Part shown: positions 49,165 to 58,002 of the stretch, piece by piece | How the letters are laid out: every line of letters starts with the position of its first letter | Position numbering within the stretch: position 1 is the first letter of the stretch | NCBI RefSeq assembly: GCF_010731575.1 | Contig: NZ_AP022617.1 | Coordinates: forward strand, 3,534,001-3,598,000 | Length of the DNA stretch: 64,000 nt | Reading direction: 5' to 3' | DNA from: Mycolicibacterium monacense | GTDB taxonomy: Bacteria; Actinomycetota; Actinomycetes; Mycobacteriales; Mycobacteriaceae | Translations under genes and position numbers: made by a program | The notes under the pieces: generated by a model | What the model saw: the letters and a program-made list of their open reading frames with translations, nothing else | Databases searched by the model: none | What the model was told of the DNA's origin: nothing

Positions 49165-49515
49165 ATGCCTGTGGCGCAACGCTTTCTGGCAGCGGGAGCA
49201 GCCGTCGCGCTCCTACCCCTGGGTGCACTGGCGTCGGCCGCCCCGGCGCTTGCGGACTGCACGAACGCCGGCGGGGTGACGGTCTGCGCGCAGGGTGATG
49301 TCCGAGGCACCGATGGCGGCGCAGCGAGTGGCAACACCGGTCCCTACTACCCCTACCCGTGCGAGTACGACTACTACTGCAACGACTGGGGAGCCGACCT
49401 CATCCTCGACGTCGACCCACCGGGAGGCGACTTGGGCAGACCCGGCGGTCCGGGCGCCCGACCGGACAACAGCCTGCCGGGCGGCGGGCGCCGCGGAGGT
49501 GGAGGACGCCGGTGA
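49165..49515 (+). CDS. Exported four-cysteine Pro/Gly-rich protein B
   Basis: A protein of 116 residues. Signal peptide about 1-31 (ASAAPALAD). Cysteines again sit in CTNAGGVTVC and YPYPCEYDYYC, then an acidic stretch and a Pro/Gly/Arg tail. AGGAGG (49153-49158) precedes ATG 49165 at the best spacing; ATG 49159 is too close. Paralogue of the gene at 48345. Confidence 0.75.
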   Translation: MPVAQRFLAAGAAVALLPLGALASAAPALADCTNAGGVTVCAQGDVRGTDGGAASGNTGPYYPYPCEYDYYCNDWGADLILDVDPPGGDLGRPGGPGARPDNSLPGGGRRGGGGRR

Positions 49516-49526
49516 CGAAGGCGCCG

Positions 49527-50078
49527 TCACCCGCCGTGCACGTCGAGGCCGTGCGCGGCGGCGTATGCCAGTGCCTGCTCGATGTCGATGCGCGCCCCGC
49601 GCACCGCGGCGGTGGTCCACAGCGTCGCGTCGATGCGCGCACCGCGTAGATCCGCACCCTCGAAACGGGTGTTCTGCACGCGGGCGCCGCGCAGGTCGGC
49701 ACGCTGCAGCACCGCCTCGCGCAGATCCGCGCCGACCAGGCCGGCTTCGCGCAGCCGGCAGTCCGACAGGTCGACCTTGCGCAGATCGCATCCGCCGAGC
49801 ACGGCGAGCGTCAGGTCCACCTCGACCAGCGTCAGTGGCCGCAGCCGGCACTCGGTGAACACCGAACCCAGCATGCTGCAGTTACGGAATGTGCTGTGCC
49901 ACAGCGACGCCCGTCGGAACACGCAGTTGCGGAACGCGGAACCGACGTGCTCGGACTCCGACATGTCGACACCGCTGAAATCGCAGCCGTCGAACACCAC
50001 CCGCTCGGTGCGCAGCCGGCTCAGGTCCTCGTCACGGAAGTCCCGGCCGATGAACTCCTCGTCGTTCCACTCCGCCAT
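49527..50078 (-). CDS. mfpA: Pentapeptide-repeat fluoroquinolone resistance protein MfpA
   Basis: A protein of 183 residues, the exact length of MfpA. Nearly the whole chain is pentapeptide repeats with a central Leu or Phe (ADLRGAR, CRLREAGLVGADLREAVL and others), forming the right-handed quadrilateral helix that mimics DNA and binds DNA gyrase. DEEFIGRDFRDEDLSRL and the TLWTTAAVRGARIDIEQA end match the family. It follows the GTPase gene after 2 bp, in the conservon operon. Equivalent to Rv3361c. Confidence 0.95.
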   Translation of the reverse strand: MAEWNDEEFIGRDFRDEDLSRLRTERVVFDGCDFSGVDMSESEHVGSAFRNCVFRRASLWHSTFRNCSMLGSVFTECRLRPLTLVEVDLTLAVLGGCDLRKVDLSDCRLREAGLVGADLREAVLQRADLRGARVQNTRFEGADLRGARIDATLWTTAAVRGARIDIEQALAYAAAHGLDVHGG

Positions 50079-50080
50079 CG

Positions 50081-50662
50081 TCAACCCGGCAGAGCCGAAA
50101 GGCTGTTGAGGGAGTATTCGGTGATCGCGATGAGCGCGGCCTTGGCCGACTCGCGGCTTCTGGCGTCGACGGTGATCACCGGGATGTGGGCTGGCAGCGC
50201 CAACGCCTTTCGCACCGCATCGGTGGAATGCCTTGGAGCGCCGTCGAATTCGTTGATGGCGACCAGGAACGGCAGGTTTCGCGCCTCGAAGAAGTCGACC
50301 GCGGCGAAGCTGTCCTGCAGGCGGCGGACGTCGACGAGGATGATCGCGCCGATCGCACCGCGGATCAGGTCGTCCCACATGAACCAGAACCGCCGCTGCC
50401 CCGGTGTGCCGAACAAGTACAGGACCAGGTCGTCGGCCAGCGTGATGCGGCCGAAGTCCATCGCCACGGTGGTGGTGCGCTTGTCGGGGGTGCCCTCGAG
50501 GCCGTCGACTCCGGCCGAGGCGTTGGTGACCAGCGCCTCGGTGCGCAGCGGCATGATCTCCGACACCGCGCCCACGAACGTCGTCTTCCCGGCGCCGAAT
50601 CCGCCGGAGACGACGATCTTCGTCGCGCTCGAGCGCCGCGTGTCAGAGTGCTCGTAGGCCAC
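50081..50662 (-). CDS. mfpB: Conservon small GTPase (MfpB type)
   Basis: A protein of 193 residues, Ras-like. P-loop GGFGAGKTTF at about 20-28, switch II region YLFGTPGQRRFWFMWDDL, and the NKxD counterpart is AINEFDG, which lacks the usual Lys. In M. smegmatis MfpB acts with MfpA in gyrase protection. GTG 50662 overlaps the DUF742 gene by 20 bp. Equivalent to Rv3362c. Confidence 0.93.
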   Translation of the reverse strand: MAYEHSDTRRSSATKIVVSGGFGAGKTTFVGAVSEIMPLRTEALVTNASAGVDGLEGTPDKRTTTVAMDFGRITLADDLVLYLFGTPGQRRFWFMWDDLIRGAIGAIILVDVRRLQDSFAAVDFFEARNLPFLVAINEFDGAPRHSTDAVRKALALPAHIPVITVDARSRESAKAALIAITEYSLNSLSALPG

Positions 50663-51008
50663 GCAGTGTCCTTCCTATGAGTTCGCGGCGCTCGTCGGAG
50701 GTCGCCGATTGGTCGAGGGTGGCGTGCACCCGTAGATAACCCTGCGTCACCAGGTCCCCCACAAGCACGCGCGCCACGCCGAGGGGCACCGATAAACGTG
50801 CCGCGATTTCCGCCACAGACGGTCGCGCCGCGCACAGCGCGAGGATGTCCCCGCGTACGTCACCGGCAGGCCAGCGCGGCGGCCTGGCCGCGTCCAGCGT
50901 CTCGATGGGCGCTTCCAGCGGCAGGTGGACGCGGGAATCGGTGCGGCCTGCGGTCAGCGTGTACGGCCGTACCAGCTGCGGTTCCACCGCGGGGTCCCGT
51001 TCGTCCAC
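50643..51008 (-). CDS. Conservon DUF742 protein
   Basis: A protein of 121 residues. LVRPYTLTAGRTDS is the DUF742 signature, followed by a winged-helix-like region (VAEIAARLSVPLGVARVLVGDLVTQGYLRVH). Start GTG 51008, 7 bp after the roadblock stop. It is thought to link the kinase-roadblock part to the GTPase. Equivalent to Rv3363c. Confidence 0.9.
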   Translation of the reverse strand: MDERDPAVEPQLVRPYTLTAGRTDSRVHLPLEAPIETLDAARPPRWPAGDVRGDILALCAARPSVAEIAARLSVPLGVARVLVGDLVTQGYLRVHATLDQSATSDERRELIGRTLRGLRAL

Positions 51009-51015
51009 GGCGAAC

Positions 51016-51432
51016 TCACGAACGCGCGGGAGTGCGTCGCTGTGACTGGACGACCGTGCCCACCCGTTCGACGAGGATCGCCATCTCGTAGCCGATCTGC
51101 CCGATGTCGCAGGATCGGGTGGCCAGCGTCGCCAGGTTGGAGCCGTCACCGACCCGCATCAGCAACAGGTAGCCGTTCTCCATCTCCACGACGGACTGCA
51201 GCACGTAGCCACCGTCGAACAGCTGCGCGGCGCCGGTCGACAGGCTCGCCAGGCCGGACGCGACCGCGGCGAGCTGATCGGCGCGTTCGACCGGCATGTG
51301 CTCGCTGGCGGCCATCAGCAGACCGTCGGCGGACACCAGCACCGCATGGGAGACCCCGGACACTTCGCGGGCGAATCGGGAGACCAACCAGTCGAGCGAT
51401 TCACGCTGCGTCGAACGTGCCGGGTAGGTCAT
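51016..51432 (-). CDS. Roadblock/LC7 domain protein of the conservon
   Basis: A protein of 138 residues. The roadblock fold is seen from [31 protein letters not shown] through [21 protein letters not shown]. Such proteins modulate the nucleotide state of the partner small GTPase. ATG 51432 overlaps the kinase stop as ATGA. Equivalent to Rv3364c. Confidence 0.92.
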   Translation of the reverse strand: MTYPARSTQRESLDWLVSRFAREVSGVSHAVLVSADGLLMAASEHMPVERADQLAAVASGLASLSTGAAQLFDGGYVLQSVVEMENGYLLLMRVGDGSNLATLATRSCDIGQIGYEMAILVERVGTVVQSQRRTPARS

Positions 51433-53984
51433 TCGAGATCTGTTCCTCTGACTTCTCGGGAGTGGGCGCGGCCGGCGTGCACACCACCGAAGTGGCTGCT
51501 CATGCTGGCCCGAATCGCCTCCGGATCGCGTCGCGGCGGGGTGTCGTCCCCGGCCGCCGATGCTACCTGCTCCTCGGAGTCGTCGCCGCGGTGCGCTCCG
51601 CCGGGCACCAGCCGCGCCCCGGGGTCGCGCACAGGCAGGCCCTCGTCGGTGCGCTCGCGCACCGGGGCCTCGTCGGCCGCCGCGGCCGCCGACCATCCGT
51701 GATCCCACACCGACTTCCAGTCCAGGTCGGTGCTCTTGCCGAGGTCGGTCGGGTCGACCAGCCATTCCGAGAGCATCGACTGGTAGATGGCGTCGTCGGC
51801 GCCGGCGTTCGGATTGGCCACCGGCTCGGGTTCGGGCCGCTCGTGTGCCCCGTTGGCGGCGGCCTGGGCCCGCGAGGCGAAGAAGGAGGACGTGTTCGTG
51901 GGTGCGGGGACCGCCCGGCGCGGGTCGGTCTGCTCCCCCGCCGTGCCGGCGATCCCGCTCGCGCCGGGGTTGCGCTGCGGCAACCCGCCGGCCGCGAGGT
52001 CACTGTGCCCGTTGAGGTCGCCCGCGGGTTCGGGCCGGTGGTGGCGGGCGGGCGCGGCGGCCTGCGGCGGTGCGGTCGGCGGTAGGTGGGGCTGCCGGCC
52101 GGTGTCGGTGTAGGCGAGCAGTTCGGCCGGGACGTACACCCCGACGGTCGTGCCGGAGTTGGGTTCGTCGACGACGGTGCTGCGCAACCGCACGACGAAA
52201 CCGTGCTGTGCGGCCAGCCGCCCGACGACGAACAGACCCATGTGCCGTGCGGTGTAGGGGGTGACCTCACCGCCGGACTGCAGGCGGGCGTTCGCGATCC
52301 GCAGGTCGGCCTCGGCCATCCCCAGGCCGGTGTCGCCGACCTCGATGACGAGCCCGCCGTTGCCCGTGTGCATCGCCGACACCCGAACCTGGGAGGTCGG
52401 CGGTGAGTACCGCAGTGCGTTGTCGAGCAGTTCGGCGAGCAGGTGCACCAGGTCGCCCGCCGCCCCGCCGATGATCCGGCTGTCGGGCACACCGGCCGTC
52501 ACGACCCGGGTGTAGTCCTCCACCTCGGAGGCGGCGGCGTTGATGACCGCTGCGACCGGGACCGGTTCGGCCTGATCCCGCGGGATCGACGCACCGGAGA
52601 GCACCAGCAGGTTGGCGCCGTTGCGGCGCATCCGGGCGGCGAGGTGGTCGAGCCGGAACAGGCTCTCGAGGCGTTCGGGGTCGTCCTCGTCGCGCTCCAG
52701 CCGGTCGATCAGCGACAGCTGCTGGTCCACCAGCGAGCGGCTGCGCCGCGACAGCGTCTCGAACATGTCGCTGATCTGCAGCTGCAGCCGCGACTGCTCA
52801 CCGGCCAGCAGCACGGCCTGCTCGTGCAGTTCGTCGACGGCGTGGGCGACCTGGCCGATCTCCTCGGTGGTGTACACCGGGATCGGCGGGACCGGGCCGG
52901 GTTCGGCGCCGGCGCGGACCCGGTCGAGTTCCTCCGGCAGGTCCTCGTGGGCGACCTTGAGGGCGCTGTCGCGCAGCCGGCGCAGCGGCCGCACGAGTGA
53001 CCGCGCCACCAGCAGCACGAGTACGAGTGCGGCGACGAACACCAGCAGGATCAGCACCGCGTCGCGGATCGCGGAGGACCGCTGCGCGTCGGCGGCGCTG
53101 GTCACCGCGGCCGGGATGGCGTCGGTGGTGTCGGCGATCATCCTGTCCGCGATGTCGGCGGTCACCGCCTGTGACTGCAGCAGTTCCGGATTGCCCGTCA
53201 GCACCACCGCCGGGTTGGAGATCATCGACATGCGCTTGAACATCTCGCTGCGCAGGGTGTTGGCCTCCCCGGAGGCCCCGCCGAGGAGCTCCGCCATCCC
53301 GGACACGGTCGACGGCTCGGTACCGGCCACCGTGATCATCGCGGTGCGCAGTTCGGGTTCGGGGACCTCACCGCCGCGGGTGACGAGCATCTGCTGCATC
53401 GCCATCTGACCGCGTGCGCCGATCGCCCGCGACAGCGCCTCGGCGCGCATCTGCACGTCCTGGTCGTCACCGCGGGCCGAACCCGTGATGGCGGTCTCTG
53501 CGGTCAGCAGCAGCGGCGCGTAGGTGATCACCCGCTGACGCAGGTCGACCGCGTTGGCCGTGACCTTGTTGACCAGATCCTGTCCGAGGTCGAGCAGGTT
53601 GGTGACCGCCAGCCGTACGTCGGGGACGACGTCGGTGGCCGCGAGCTGCTGCCGCAGTGTCGCCTTGGCGGTGTCGTACTCGGCCAGCGCGGACTCTGTC
53701 TGCTGGCCCTGCGTCGCGGCGACGACGACGTTCTCCATGGCGGCCATGTAGCCGTTGATGTCCGGGATGAGCTCCGCGCGTTCTGCGGCCAGCCGCAGTT
53801 CGCCGGCCTGATCCACGTTCGCCGCGATGCGCGCACCACCGAACACGCCCGCCAGTACGAGCGGGACGAGCACGATCGCGAGCACTTTCCAGCGCACCGG
53901 CCAGTTCGCCGGTGACCAGCGCGACGGCCTTTTCGGCGGCGCAGTCATCGGCGCCGGACCGCGCGACCGGCCCAGGATGCGCAT
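51429..53984 (-). CDS. Conservon sensor histidine kinase with extracytoplasmic sensor
   Basis: A protein of 851 residues. First membrane helix at about 32-52, a nitrate/nitrite-sensing-type extracytoplasmic helical domain to about 310, second helix ([23 protein letters not shown]), HAMP, a dimerisation helix with [23 protein letters not shown], and an ATPase domain with [12 protein letters not shown] and [12 protein letters not shown] long Pro/Ala-rich disordered tail (from about 660) ends the chain. Start ATG 53984 or 53948. Heads the five-gene operon down to mfpA. Equivalent to Rv3365c. Confidence 0.93.
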   Translation of the reverse strand: MRILGRSRGPAPMTAPPKRPSRWSPANWPVRWKVLAIVLVPLVLAGVFGGARIAANVDQAGELRLAAERAELIPDINGYMAAMENVVVAATQGQQTESALAEYDTAKATLRQQLAATDVVPDVRLAVTNLLDLGQDLVNKVTANAVDLRQRVITYAPLLLTAETAITGSARGDDQDVQMRAEALSRAIGARGQMAMQQMLVTRGGEVPEPELRTAMITVAGTEPSTVSGMAELLGGASGEANTLRSEMFKRMSMISNPAVVLTGNPELLQSQAVTADIADRMIADTTDAIPAAVTSAADAQRSSAIRDAVLILLVFVAALVLVLLVARSLVRPLRRLRDSALKVAHEDLPEELDRVRAGAEPGPVPPIPVYTTEEIGQVAHAVDELHEQAVLLAGEQSRLQLQISDMFETLSRRSRSLVDQQLSLIDRLERDEDDPERLESLFRLDHLAARMRRNGANLLVLSGASIPRDQAEPVPVAAVINAAASEVEDYTRVVTAGVPDSRIIGGAAGDLVHLLAELLDNALRYSPPTSQVRVSAMHTGNGGLVIEVGDTGLGMAEADLRIANARLQSGGEVTPYTARHMGLFVVGRLAAQHGFVVRLRSTVVDEPNSGTTVGVYVPAELLAYTDTGRQPHLPPTAPPQAAAPARHHRPEPAGDLNGHSDLAAGGLPQRNPGASGIAGTAGEQTDPRRAVPAPTNTSSFFASRAQAAANGAHERPEPEPVANPNAGADDAIYQSMLSEWLVDPTDLGKSTDLDWKSVWDHGWSAAAAADEAPVRERTDEGLPVRDPGARLVPGGAHRGDDSEEQVASAAGDDTPPRRDPEAIRASMSSHFGGVHAGRAHSREVRGTDLE

Positions 53985-54175
53985 GTCAGTACTGAAGCGT
54001 CATTCATGGAGGTTTCCTGCTGTTCGCACCGGTGCGGGGCGCGGGATCGCGCCTGGTACGCCTGGCAATTCGACGAGTATGACAGCCACCAGCTGGGGTT
54101 TCCACAATTCTCACTGAACAGACAGAGTCGTGACCAGACCGATGCGCGGCCGTGTGGTGATCGAGCAAAGACCAG

Positions 54176-54781
54176 CTAGGCGGGTCGCAGGATCGCCACG
54201 AGGAAGTCGGAGTCGTCGGTGAACGGCCGTACGTCCCACGTGGACAGCAGCAGGTCGCGGGTGAGCCCGGCCGCGGCGGCGTTGTCGAGGAACTCGTCGA
54301 ACGGGTAGTCGCGGCCGGCGCCGAAGCCGATCACCGCCCGTCCGGCGGGGGCGAGGTGGGCCCGCAGCCGGCGCAGCACCTGGGTACGGGTGCTCGGGGC
54401 GAGGAAGGTCATCACGTTCCCTGCCGACACGATGAGGTCGAAGGGTTCGGCGACGCCGCGGGCCGGCAGGTCGAGTTCGGCGAGGTCGCCGACGAGCCAG
54501 CGCGGTCCGGGGTGGTCCTGCTCGGCCGCCTCGATCAGCGCCGGGTCGACGTCGACTCCGACGACCCGGTGACCGGCCGCGGCCAGGTATCCGCCGACCC
54601 GACCGGGGCCGCAGCCGGCGTCGAGGATGTGGGCGCCGCGCGGTGCCATCGCGTCGATGAGGCGGGCCTCGCCCACCAAATCGTCCCCTGCGCGCGCCAT
54701 CGCCCGGAACCGGTCGATGTACCACTGCGAATGTCCGGGATCGGCCGCGACCTTCTGCATCCAGAGACTCGGTTCGGCCAT
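54176..54781 (-). CDS. Class I SAM-dependent methyltransferase
   Basis: A protein of 201 residues. SAM motifs: HILDAGCGPGRVGGYL at about residue 52, VVGVDVDPALIEAAEQ and the FDLIVSAGNVMTFL motif. The substrate is not evident. It stands alone between the conservon operon and the 13E12/DUF222 locus. Start ATG 54781; a degenerate trmL fragment begins 16 bp upstream of it. Confidence 0.85.
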   Translation of the reverse strand: MAEPSLWMQKVAADPGHSQWYIDRFRAMARAGDDLVGEARLIDAMAPRGAHILDAGCGPGRVGGYLAAAGHRVVGVDVDPALIEAAEQDHPGPRWLVGDLAELDLPARGVAEPFDLIVSAGNVMTFLAPSTRTQVLRRLRAHLAPAGRAVIGFGAGRDYPFDEFLDNAAAAGLTRDLLLSTWDVRPFTDDSDFLVAILRPA

Positions 54782-54796
54782 GCAGGCATTATCGCT

Positions 54797-54830
54797 GTGT
54801 TCCGGGTGATGTTCTAACCACCCCGCATCG
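54797..54830 (+). pseudogene. Degenerate fragment of the trmL 5' end
   Basis: This 34-nt stretch matches the first 34 nt of trmL (56469-56502) at 29 of 34 positions, starting at the GTG. It reads VFRVMF-stop-PPRI against VFKVMFYSPRI, so it is dead. The upstream GCT also matches. It lies on the far side of the HNH/DUF222 gene, as if that gene had been inserted into or next to the trmL start. Confidence 0.65.
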
Positions 54831-54960
54831 AAGTCGGGGCGGCGCTCGCCATCGAGTCGCTCACTTCAGCGTGCTCCACTGGCATGATCCGCGGATGGCG
54901 CAGCCACTCTTGCTGTGCGCCAGGCCTTTTGGCGTCGACGACCGGGCCTCGGGCTGCGAT

Positions 54961-56253
54961 CTAGTTGGTGGTGGGTGGTGGGGGTTGGAAGGGTGTGTAC
55001 CACCACCAGTCGGCACGCTCTCCGGATGGTCCGCGGTAGGGCGCGACGGTGGGTGGGGGGTGGTTGGGTGGGCGGGCCAACGAGCCGGACGTGAGGTGTC
55101 GCCCGGTGCTGTCGGTGACGGTGAGCTGGTCGGCGGGTCCGGTGATGGTGATGACGCCGCGGTGGTGGGCCCGGTGGTGGTAGGGACACAGCAGCACGAG
55201 GTTGTCCAGGTCGGTGGCTCCGCCGTCTTCCCAATGCTGGATGTGGTGGGCGTGCAAACCGCGGGTCGCCCCACACCCGGGGACCGCGCAGGTGCGGTGA
55301 CGGTGTTCCAGCGCGCGCCGCAGTCGGCGGCTGATCATGCGGGTGGTGCGCCCAGCGCCGATGGGTTGGCCGGCGCGTTCGAACCACACTTCACAGGTGG
55401 CGTCACAGCCCAGGTAGCGGCGGTCGGCCTCCGAGAGCAGCGGACCCAGATGCAGGGCGGCGATGCGGTCGTCGAGGTCCAGGTGCACCACCACGGTGGT
55501 GCGCTGACCGTGCGGGCGGCGGGTCACCTCGGTATCCCAGCCGGCCTCGACCAGCGCGGCGAACGCATCAGCCAGGGCGGGCATGGGTGGGCGGCCACCG
55601 GCGGGAGTGCCGGCGGGGGTGTCGGTGGGGGTGTCGTGGTCGCGTTTCCACTGCGCGATCAACGCATCGTGATGAGACCGCAAAGCGGCGTCAAACACCG
55701 CTGCCTCGACGTGGGGCAGGGCGATACGCCAGTAGGTGTACTGCTCATCGCTGGTCTTGCGGATCGAGGCCTGCGCCACCGGCACCGGCGTGGGGTCGCC
55801 GTCGGCGTCCTTGTCGGGCTCGGGTGCGGGGCGGGGTTCGAGTTTGATCGCGGTGCGGAGCTGGGTGACCGAGGCGCTGCGGGCCAACTCCGCATAATGC
55901 TCATCAGACCCTGCGCCCGCGCCTTCGGCGATGACCCCGACCTGATCCAACGACAGCCGCCCGTCGCGCAGCGCCTGCACACAACGCGGGAACTCCGCGA
56001 TCCGGTGGGCGATGGCGGCGATGGTCTTGCCGTTCCGCGACGAGGATCCGGTTTTCCAGGCCATCAAATGCGCCACCGACTTCGCGCCGGTGATCCCACC
56101 CAACCCGTCGTGATCGATCTCAGCGGCGATCTCCACCAGGCGTGCATCGATGGCGTTGCGCTGACCCGCCAACTCCGCCACCTCCTCGAACAACACCTCC
56201 AGACGCTCCTTCGGCAGCAGCGCCACCGCGCCGGACGAGGCATTCGAGGACAT
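54961..56253 (-). CDS. 13E12 family HNH endonuclease-like protein (DUF222)
   Basis: A protein of 430 residues. DUF222 covers roughly 1-290 (LLPKERLEVLFEEVAELAGQRNAID through HLDLDDRIAALHLGPLLSEADRR). The C-terminal HNH domain has CAVPGCG, LHAHHIQHWEDGG and LVLLCPYHHRAHH, which supply zinc and metal ligands. The tail is Pro-rich. Genes of this family are multicopy and mobile-like in mycobacteria (REP13E12 elements in M. tuberculosis). Start ATG 56253. Its place right before trmL and the trmL fragment on its other side suggest an insertion. Confidence 0.9.
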   Translation of the reverse strand: MSSNASSGAVALLPKERLEVLFEEVAELAGQRNAIDARLVEIAAEIDHDGLGGITGAKSVAHLMAWKTGSSSRNGKTIAAIAHRIAEFPRCVQALRDGRLSLDQVGVIAEGAGAGSDEHYAELARSASVTQLRTAIKLEPRPAPEPDKDADGDPTPVPVAQASIRKTSDEQYTYWRIALPHVEAAVFDAALRSHHDALIAQWKRDHDTPTDTPAGTPAGGRPPMPALADAFAALVEAGWDTEVTRRPHGQRTTVVVHLDLDDRIAALHLGPLLSEADRRYLGCDATCEVWFERAGQPIGAGRTTRMISRRLRRALEHRHRTCAVPGCGATRGLHAHHIQHWEDGGATDLDNLVLLCPYHHRAHHRGVITITGPADQLTVTDSTGRHLTSGSLARPPNHPPPTVAPYRGPSGERADWWWYTPFQPPPPTTN

Positions 56254-56392
56254 AACCCCATACAAGCACCAGGGTCCGACATTTCGCCGTTGTGTGAGTC
56301 CACTGCCGGGGCCGATTGGGACACCGTGGTGACCCCGAGATTCGAGCGGCCTGCCGTGGACGTCGGTGGGCCACCCGGGGACCCCAAGTAGC

Positions 56393-56413
56393 TTGACTCC
56401 AGTAGGAAGTCAA
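56393..56413. promoter_or_regulatory. Inverted repeat upstream of trmL
   Basis: TTGACT (56393-56398) and AGTCAA (56408-56413) face each other across 9 bases, about 55-75 bp before trmL. It may be an operator; the 215-bp gap otherwise shows nothing I can name. Confidence 0.25.
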
Positions 56414-56468
56414 CCCCGGGCCGGCGACACGAGTCGACGTCGTCCGCCACGACAGACAGGTACCGGCT

Positions 56469-57008
56469 GTGTTCAAGGTGATGTTCTATTCACCCCGGAT
56501 CGCGCCCAACACCGGCAACGCCATCCGCATGGTGGCGGGCACCGGATGTGAGTTGCACCTGGTGCGCCCGTTGGGTTTCGACCTGTCGGAGCCGAAGCTG
56601 CGCCGGGCCGGGCTGGACTACCACGATCTCGCCTCCGTCACCGTGCACGACGATCTCCCCGCCGCCTGGGATGCGGTGCTGCCCGCGTCGGTCTACGCGT
56701 TCACCGCGCACGCGACCGTCTCGTTCGCCGACGTCGACTACCGGCCGGGCGATGTGCTGATGTTCGGGCCGGAGCCCACCGGACTGGACGCCGAGACGCT
56801 GGCCGATCCGCACATCACCGCGCAGGTGCGGATCCCGATGCTGGCCGGGCGGCGGTCACTGAACCTGTCGAACGCCGCGGCGGTGGCCGTGTACGAGGCG
56901 TGGCGCCAGCACGGGTTCGCCGGCGGTGACATCAGACCCCGGGGCGACGTGAAGAGCGTGCCGCGCGCCGGGCGCCTTGGCCAACCGGGCGGACGCCGTG
57001 ACCTGTAG
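56469..57008 (+). CDS. trmL: tRNA (cytidine(34)-2'-O)-methyltransferase, SPOUT family
   Basis: A protein of 179 residues that methylates the wobble base of certain tRNAs. Motifs: PRIAPNTGNAIRM, CELHLVRPLGFDL, FGPEPTGLD and IPMLAGRRSLNLSNAAAVAVYEAW, the knotted SAM site. The C-terminus carries about 25 extra residues (DIRPRGDVKSVPRAGRLGQ) beyond the usual end. GTG 56469 start, supported by the family N-terminus. Called spoU (Rv3366) in M. tuberculosis. Confidence 0.92.
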   Translation: MFKVMFYSPRIAPNTGNAIRMVAGTGCELHLVRPLGFDLSEPKLRRAGLDYHDLASVTVHDDLPAAWDAVLPASVYAFTAHATVSFADVDYRPGDVLMFGPEPTGLDAETLADPHITAQVRIPMLAGRRSLNLSNAAAVAVYEAWRQHGFAGGDIRPRGDVKSVPRAGRLGQPGGRRDL

Positions 57009-57078
57009 GAGCCGGCTGTAGTCCGGCGCATACGGAACCGGTGACGATCACACCGAAACGGCCACGCTCGAATGTGGC

Positions 57079-57714
57079 TCAACGCGGGGTGTGGGTACTG
57101 CGTGTCTCCTGGTCGGTGGGTTCGACGAGTTCGACGGCGAGCGCGGTCGGACGCTCACCGTTGATGGGGTTGAGATCCATCGGGCAGGCCGACACGGCCA
57201 CCACGCAGTCCATGACCGCCTCGAAGGTCACCGCGTCCCCCGGCCGGCTCCGCGCAGGCAGCCAGCGTAGGCCGCCGTCGGCGGCGACCGGGATGTCCAT
57301 GAAGACGTTGACCGGTTGCGGGACGACACATGTGGTCAACCCCAGGTGTGACAACGCGGTTCGTAGGTTGTCCGCGCACGAGGCGTGTTCGGCGACCCCG
57401 AGGGCTTGGTAACGCGCCGGGTCGCAGGCGGCTATCAGCATGTCGTGCGCCCCGGGCGACGTGTCGGCCGCAAGCGTCAGGATCGGCCGCCGAAGGTTGG
57501 TCACGAACTGTTCTCCGAGGCGCGGAAACAGACTGCCGGTGGACGTGCGCGTATGCGATGCGGACAGGTACTCGACCGGATCGGCGGCCGCGAATGCGAA
57601 CAGGTCGCCGACCTGACCGCCCTCGAGGTCGATCAGGCGGAACCGGTCCCCCCGTCGCGCGCGGAATGCCAGTCCCCGGCCCGCGGGGATCACCGTGGCG
57701 TGCGTCAACTCCAT
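57079..57714 (-). CDS. DUF1989 urea carboxylase-associated family protein
   Basis: A protein of 211 residues from ATG 57714; the frame is open to ATG 57792, adding 26 residues of uncertain status. VIPAGRGLAFRARRGDRFRLIDLEGGQVGDLFAF, then HTRTSTGSLFPRLGEQFVT, and the paired segments VFMDIPVAADGGLRW and VMDCVVAVSACPMDLNPIN are the family pattern. Relatives are linked to urea or guanidine breakdown (carboxyguanidine deiminase-like). No urea amidolyase gene is nearby here. The conserved cysteine is in SACPMDL. Confidence 0.82.
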   Translation of the reverse strand: MELTHATVIPAGRGLAFRARRGDRFRLIDLEGGQVGDLFAFAAADPVEYLSASHTRTSTGSLFPRLGEQFVTNLRRPILTLAADTSPGAHDMLIAACDPARYQALGVAEHASCADNLRTALSHLGLTTCVVPQPVNVFMDIPVAADGGLRWLPARSRPGDAVTFEAVMDCVVAVSACPMDLNPINGERPTALAVELVEPTDQETRSTHTPR

Positions 57715-58002
57715 GACCACAGTCAACATCGGCAGGGCGCAGTCCGCCCATGTTCGTTCGTACAGCGCATCGCCGTTCGCCGTAACTTCCATGGCGGTGC
57801 GCCTGGCCTCGGGGCGTGGTGGAGTTCGACGACGTGACCCGGGGCGCGCGACGCTCGCGGTGGCGTCTGCGGCTTGCGTCGGTTACCGCGCAAGTCAAAT
57901 AGCTACGGGGACAACGACTTTTTGACCGCTGTCACCGATACTCGACAGCGCCGGCGGGGGACGACGACGTCGTGCTCGCCGTGGCCTCGGAGTTCGACCG
58001 GC

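Noticed and set aside
54871..56391. 506-codon plus-strand open frame over the HNH gene
   Set aside because: The minus strand has DUF222 and a complete HNH motif; the plus frame has no recognisable domain.
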